Below are positions 57,884 to 64,000 of a stretch of DNA of 64,000 bases, one piece after another. The DNA comes from Pratylenchus scribneri. Its lineage: Eukaryota > Nematoda > Chromadorea > Rhabditida > Pratylenchidae. The DNA lies in the NCBI GenBank assembly GCA_030063045.1, contig JAQSEB010000008.1, forward strand, positions 2,046,001-2,110,000, written 5' to 3'. The notes under the pieces were generated by a model. It worked only from the letters and a program-made list of their open reading frames with translations. It was not told where the DNA came from and did no database searches. Position 1 is the first letter of the stretch; each line of letters begins with the position of its first letter. A program made the position numbers and the translations under genes.

Positions 57884-59949
57884 ATGTTTCCATTCAATAC
57901 TCCATATAATTATCTCCTTAATTGGTCAATTGTATGTTTTGCCGTTCCGTGGCTGTATTCCTACTTCAATGAGCAACATAGACTGAGTTCAATGCCAGTG
58001 GAGCAAGGTTTTTATAATTAATATTCAACTCATATATTTCTTTTTTAAGCTATGTTAAAAGCATGGGAAAATGTGATAACACAGCCATCAATAAAGTTTC
58101 GGAAAGTTATGGTCGGGTAAGTATTTTTATTTTAACATATATTCATTCATATTTTTCTAGGATTAATTGCAATGTGGATGTAATTATTTCCGGTGTCAAT
58201 ATTATCAATAAGCTGAATATTTCATCGCCAAATCCAATTGGAGACAAAGAAATGCTGAATGGTTTTGAAGATCTCTATGAAGCTTTTGTTCATTTTTTCT
58301 CCCGGGGTGCACCGGCTGAAAGATTTATGGCTAATGAAGGTATCCCAGTGAATAATGCATTTATCAATATTATTTTAGATGCATTCGACAAAATTATAGC
58401 AACTTTAGAAGACAAACACGAGCTCCGTGTTCAAGTTTTAAATTAATAATTTTTAAATTCAAAACAAAAAATTTAGCATTATATTGGAGGAAATGCTGCA
58501 TTAATGGCTCAAAAAATTGCTGGATCATTCCCTCACGCTACGGTAAATTAATTTATTAAATTTATCAATTTTAATGAATTTTAGGCTTATTTAATTGGAC
58601 CAATTGGGCCTAGAAGCCAAGCTCTTCTTCATCCGGCAATTGTTCCAAATAATTCAACAAGAATTACCCAAGATGAAATGCATGTTATATTGGAATATAA
58701 ACAGGGCGAAATATTGGGTGAATATGTGGCGCCGGCATCCTCTCGTTTCATTATTTCGCATGATCAATTCAGGTAAATGAATTTTTACATTCATTAATTG
58801 ATGATATTTTAATAGTGGAAGTGCTATGGTAATTGAAATGTTTTTTAAAGCAATTATGCAACTTCGACCTGATTTAATTCTTTTGTCAGGTATTCATGTT
58901 TTGGAAGTTCAGGTAAATTTAAAAAAAAAGATAAAATATTTATTTAAAATGTTTATTATAGAATCAAGATGTTCGCTTGGAAAAGCTACGACTAATTAAA
59001 AGAAGCCTTCTTCAAGTCAATCCACTCATTCCCATTCATCTACAAGTAAAAAATAATTTATTAAATAATTATTAAACACATTTTTTAGCTTGGGAGTATG
59101 GCCGATGCGAGCATTGCCGATGATATTCTAAAAAGAGTTAACCAAAATTGATTATTTATCAATTAAATAAGAATTTTAAAGATAATTCCAAATGTGGATT
59201 CACTTGGAATAAATGAACAGGAATTAACATTCCTTTCGAAGGTTGGAGGTGGTCCATTCAATGAACGCTATCCAATTAGTGCAGGAACATTGCATGCATA
59301 CAAAGTAAATTATTTTTTATAATATTTAATAATAATAATAATAATTTAGGCGGTTGAAATGCTTTATTGGCTATTGAATACTTATGGACATGATAGAAGT
59401 AATCCGGAAGGCAAAAGTTACAATCATCGACTTCAACGAATCCACTTTTTCTCATTAACTTATCATATTATGGTATTAATTATTTTTAATATTTAATCAT
59501 TTTGAATAAATAATCAGGTTAGTAAAGGACCAGATTGGTCAAATTTGGCCGCGGGTTTGGCTGCTGGGGCCAGACTTGCCGGGAGACAATCTTGTAGTTT
59601 GAATATGGCTGCATCTGACCGAGCTGACTTTGACAAGTTGGAAATTCGGTCAAGTCAAACAGTGTTACTCGACAAACAAATCAATAAAGTCTACCAATTC
59701 AATCCACATAGGTTTATTGTTTACTTTTTCAATAATTACAATTCAATTTAGTCCATTGGCTTCATGGATGCGAGGTGATTTGGTATTTTTGTACACTCCT
59801 GTGCTCGTTTGCAAATATCCACAACTCACTGGTAATAAATACTTAATTATTACTAAATTAATCTTCATTCAGTTGGAGTAGATGACGCAATTTCCTCTAC
59901 CGCTTTGCTTTATTCACAATTTTATAAATTAGAGAAAAGAACTTGGTAA
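57884..59949 (+). CDS. adpgk: ADP-dependent glucokinase
   Basis: About ten exons. ATG 57884 gives a hydrophobic N-terminus (NYLLNWSIVCFAVPWLYSYF), as expected for this ER-associated enzyme. Then GINCNVDVIISGVNIINKLN, DLYEAFVHFFSRGAPAERFM, HYIGGNAALMAQKIAGSFP, TAYLIGPIGPRSQALLHPAI, LEYKQGEILGEYVAPASSRF and IISHD, LRPDLILLSGIHVLE, IPIHLQLGSMADASIADDIL, SLGINEQELTFLSKVGGGPF, RIHFFSLTYHIM, ARLAGRQSCSL and FLYTPVLVCKYPQLT|VGVDDAISSTAL, ending EKRTW at 59949. It phosphorylates glucose with ADP instead of ATP. The family's G-x-G-D anion-hole motif reads G-V-D-D here; the catalytic Asp is kept. It starts 161 bases after DHFR. Confidence 0.93.
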
Positions 59950-60222
59950 TTAATATAATCTGCCGAATATAGACGGGTATCAATGGCCTGCATTTGTTCA
60001 TATTGCTCATATACTTACTTCAATATCCAATTCTTTTCATTTTTTATTTGATTTTTTATTGACTTCTTATAGTAATTTGGAAGGCATCCTTTCTTTAATC
60101 AAATAATAATAATTAAAACTTAAATGAAATTTAAATGAATACTTCTTTTATATGTGAATGATTTTTTTTATCATAAATATTTATTTATAAATATAAATTT
60201 ATTAAAATTTTAATTTTTAGTC

Positions 60223-63200
60223 ATGCGAAAATTTAGGCTAGAAAGAACAGATTTGAATCAACTCAAAAGTCGGACAATAAAAGGTTAATTTCAAATTAAA
60301 TTTGTATCGACTTATTTTTTTAAGAAAATCGAGAGAAGGAATTTACTGATGGATTTGCCACTGCTGATGAATTTATAAATTTTTTGAATGAGAATTCCAT
60401 CAATGTTAATGTTTTGAACAATTTGCTGAGAATTATTGAAGCTCTGGAATCAAATCCGTTATTTGTCCAAAATGATGAAATTTATAATGTTCTCCACAAA
60501 AGGTACAAATAAATAAATGTAAATAAATATCAATATTAAATTAGATTTGGCAGCGAAATATTAAATGATGATGACAAAATTAAAACTGGTTATACAAGAA
60601 TTGCCACAATTTTATGTACAAATATGGGTCGATTTATTAGAATATTACAAAATAATCAAGATATAATTTTATTCAGGTAATTTTTTCATCTAAATTCATA
60701 AATAATTCATTCAATTTAAGAATATTTTACACGAGTGATTATGATCCACTAAAAGCCGAAATAGTGCATTTTCTGGCACATATATTTTCCATTTTTGCCC
60801 AAAATGATTTGCAAATATTAAAAAATTGGTGGCGTTTTCAATTTTGTATGCAAAATGCCATTCAATGTTTGATTGAATTTGTTGCCTGTCGAAATACTTT
60901 TATGGAACAAAAATTATCCATTGAAAGTATAAAAACAAATCAAAGGAAAGAACAGTAAATTTATTATTATTTTAAATCCAATAAAATTTGCTATTTTTCA
61001 GATTAACATTGTCAGCATTGGGAATTTTATTGGAAATTGCTCATAATTTTCCATTTTCCAACTTTAATTTAAAAATTAGCAATGATTGGTTCGCAACATT
61101 TTATAAATCATTCAATGAACAATCCAATTTATTGCATGGAATTATGATGAAAATATTAAATTTTTGGTTGGATTCTCCAATTATTCGAAATAATGGAAAA
61201 TATTATATGATAATTCAGGTAAATATTGAACATTATTAATTACCTAAAAAATAATTTATTTCTAGCAATTATTTGCACCAATTTCGGAAATGATTGTTTT
61301 TCAAAGATCGAAGAATGAATTGTAAATTTTATTTTTTTTTTTATTTTAAATATTAATTTAGGAATATGATGAATGAAATTGTGGATTCATGCAAATATTC
61401 ATTGCTAAATCTTTTAAACAATTGGTCAGGACTTTTCACATTATTTGCTACAGAAATGGAAGGAAATCGATTAGAAGCTTTTTCATGTTTCAGGCAGGTA
61501 AAAAACAGAAAAAATAATATTAAAATTTGGTGAATTTAGAATATTTGAATATATTGGGAAGAACACAATATTGACTCCAAATATTGCAAAAGTTCAATGC
61601 TCAATTGTTGATTTGGTTTGTGAATTGTTGGCCCTTCCATATGCAAATTGTTCATTCAATTCTGGGAGTTGGGATAAAGAATTCCAAAATTATAGTAATT
61701 CATTTAATTTAATTATTTGATATATTTTTTCCTTAGAAAATGCGTGGTTCCCTGATTCTTACGATTCTTCACTCAATGAAAATTTTATACTTTCTGAAAT
61801 TGCCTTTATTGATTCCACACAAATGGTTAGAAAATAAATATTTTTATTAATATTTAATTTATTTGCAGCAATTTTATGGAGTTGATCTTCTTAAAACATT
61901 TCGAATTGTTTTGGTTTATGCATTAATTAATGCCGGTCTTCATGAAGTAAGCAAATTTAATTTTTATTTCCGTCAATTTTAACCTTTTTACAGGCTCTTA
62001 TTCGATTAATTCTACAAAATTTGGACGAAAGTGTTTCAATAAAAGCAACATTTTTATTAGCCGATTTGTTTAAAGTAATTTTTATTTAATTTTATTAAAA
62101 TAAATTTTTACATTATAAGTTATCAACAAATTTACCACAAAATGTAAAATTGGAATGTTTAAGCATTTATAAATTGATCCAACAAACAGTGAATGCATTT
62201 CAATCAAGAACTTTTAGACAATTGGCCGAAAATAATGAAAATCAACGACAAAAAGAAGAAATTTCCTCATTAAATTATAAATTTTCAAATATTTCCATTA
62301 ATAATGAAGAAATGATGGAAAATTATTTGTTTAGTAACAATAATGAAAATTACAGGTAAATATTTTGCAAAAATAATTAATTGACCATAAATTTAATAGA
62401 AATGCACTTTTATTGATTGATCGATTGGAACGAATTAATAACTCAAAAATGAAGCAAATTTCACTCTCCAATTTTCCTCTATTGAATTCATATCTTATTT
62501 TGGATTCAGAATTCAGGAGAAAAAGAGGAAATTCAATTTTGAGTCGACACTCATCATCAACAGGCGATCAAACTTTTGAAGACAGTAAAATTATTGAAGA
62601 GACATTACCACAAAGTAAGTGGTGGTTAATAATTATTTAATTATGGATATTTAATTTTTAGATATGGATGATGATTTTGATGATTTATTGGCAAAAGCAT
62701 TTGAACAAAATATTGGTGGCCAAAATGATAATGAATTATTGCCGACGGCACAATCCACTAATTTATTTAATATAACTGGAATTGGCGTTGGTTTACCCAT
62801 AATTCCAATGCAAAATCAATCGATAACCAATTGCCAAAATAAAGGAAAACCAATTTGGAATATTATTTGGAAAATACTTTCAATTTTGGATGATCAAATT
62901 TCAATTCAATCATCGAAAGTGAATTTTGCATCCAAAATTGTCGACAAATCTGTTCCATTTTTTAATCAAGTTGGTTAATTATTTTTATTTATTTAATTCA
63001 TCGTACTAATTTGCAGATTATTCAATTTTTTTTGCCCTCAAATCAACATTTATTCTCACCAGAAATTGACCAAATTGCTATTCAATGTGGACAATTTGCC
63101 TTCCATCTACTCTGTGTTTTCGAAAATTCCCAATTAGCCATTGGTGCGGATAATGCTCGTTGGGCCTCTGATTTGGTAAAAAATTAAATTTTAAATCTTA

Positions 63201-64000
63201 CTTATTTTTAACAATTTTAGTTAACGAATTTTCTTTATGATTTTTGTTCTCATTTGAATCCGGTGGGAATTTTTTAAATAGATTTTAAATTATAATTTTT
63301 AAGGCCAATTTGGACAGTGTATTCAGCCCAAGGAATTTACTTTGTACAACATCATCCAATTATTTTACAATTTTGCGTGTACTCTCTTCTCATCCAATTG
63401 GATTGCGACATTTTGAGCAAACATCAATGACACAAATGTAAGTTTTATTTTAATTATAAATTCAATGCAAAATTTAAAATGGGTACATTATAAATAAGGA
63501 ATTAAGGCCGCTGGGTTAGATAAAAGCAGCGTTGAATTTGTTGTAATTTTTGTAGGCAGCGATATTTTTCCGCTAATAATCCATCATTGGGGAGGCCTCC
63601 AGCCGGGTTACAATAGGGCCTGCAATGTTCATAACCCGCTTCAAAAACGCCAAATGCTTGGCAACAAGCGGTTGCATCCTCATATCCGCTAGCACAAATC
63701 ATCATATCCGCAACTTTATTAATAGGACAGCGACCCGTCAAAACCGCAACTTGAATCTATTTGCAATTGTTTTGTTTTGTAATTTTGAAAAAAATGATTA
63801 CAGTAGTTAAATTCTGATCATAGCTGCATAATTGCGAGCATCCTTCGCCCAATCTTGAGCAGCAATTTTGAAATCGTTGGTTGGCAATATTTTTTGGTAC
63901 ACATGGTTCCCAATTAGTTTTTGGACACTAGGAAATAATATTAATTTTTGATTCAAAAAAATTCTACTGTTTGTGCATTGTTTCCTGAAAATGTGTTGAC
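60223..64000 (+). CDS. rict-1: Rictor, N-terminal half (TORC2 subunit), runs off the window
   Basis: ATG 60223 (MRKFRLERTDLNQLKSRTIK) lies just after an AG that could accept a spliced leader. About 14 exons follow to the donor at 63437. The sequence is helical-repeat-like: INVNVLNNLLRIIEALESN, ALGILLEIAHNFPFSNFNLK, IVDLVCELLALPYANCSFNS, DLLKTFRIVLVYALINAGLH, ALIRLILQNLDESVSIKATF, RNALLLIDRLERINNSK, IIWKILSILDDQISIQSSKV, IDQIAIQCGQFAFHLLCVFE and NYFTILRVLSSHPIGLRHFE. Order and motifs agree with the RICTOR N-terminal region (CELLGLP-like, INNGLLE-like, LSSHPxG). Rictor holds together TORC2, which phosphorylates AKT/SGK. The C-terminal half is beyond 64000. It starts 273 bases after the ADP-glucokinase stop. 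Confidence 0.85.
63502..64000 (-). CDS. nematode DB-module Cys-rich protein, 5' end outside the window
   Basis: Read leftwards from the window edge: CPKTNWEPCVPKNIANQRFQ, NCCSRLGEGCSQLCSYDQNL (about 63930-63808), a 45-base intron, then TGRCPINKVADMMICASGY, DATACCQAFGVFEAGYEHCR and PYCNPAGGLPNDGLLAEKYR, ending RCFYLTQRP at 63502. The CC...C...C spacing, AFGV and the closing YRCLQKLQQIQRC are those of the nematode-specific DB domain. Such proteins are usually secreted or cell-surface; their function is poorly known. The signal peptide exon would lie past 64000. It faces the opposite way to Rictor. Confidence 0.85.

Overview
The window looks like nuclear DNA of a nematode. Genes are AT-rich and cut by many short introns (mostly about 40-60 bases, GT-AG with a few GC-AG). 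Products include a nematode-type DB-module Cys-rich secreted protein, a divergent CK1/TTBK-type kinase and a protein-tyrosine phosphatase of the kinds greatly expanded in nematodes, and a TWK-like two-pore potassium channel. A clade IV (Tylenchina) worm would fit the composition and the GC-AG introns, but the species cannot be fixed from the sequence alone.

Layout. 1-2000: a possible small membrane protein and local duplications. 2020-20000, all minus strand: haspin kinase with an acidic repeat-rich N-terminus, an LPGAT1-type lysophospholipid acyltransferase, a two-pore K+ channel, COP9 signalosome subunit 3, and condensin/dosage-complex SMC4. 21000-36000, plus strand: a BPI/LBP/CETP-family lipid-binding protein, an SH3-DH-PH RhoGEF of the collybistin/ASEF type, two C2H2 zinc-finger genes and a very small ORF. 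36000-41300: an unrecognised disordered protein (minus), a small secreted Ig-like protein (plus), and a zinc-ribbon/AT-hook nuclear protein (minus).

42500-53650 is the most unusual part. A CK1-like kinase (minus) and a protein-tyrosine phosphatase (plus) sit head to head. The space between them holds a 74/75-base near-perfect inverted repeat, so each gene has a mirrored copy of the same TATA box and leader. The phosphatase is broken in a coding exon by a foldback (long-TIR) element with an 8-9 base target duplication. That element is itself broken by a 7.4-kb LTR retroelement with 488-base LTRs that look identical and a 5-base target duplication. The retroelement carries one intact 1844-codon frame in which a BEL/Pao-type Gag-protease runs directly into a phlebovirus-glycoprotein-like Env, with no reverse transcriptase, RNase H or integrase.

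54500-64000: a GLG1-type Golgi Cys-rich membrane protein (minus) is divergent from a tight plus-strand run of dihydrofolate reductase, ADP-dependent glucokinase and the N-terminal half of Rictor (TORC2). This run could be an operon. A DB-module gene lies on the opposite strand just after a Rictor splice donor, probably inside a Rictor intron; both leave the window at its right edge. Exon joins were worked out by eye from splice signals and reading frame. Start codons and the tails of several genes remain uncertain, as noted in each entry.
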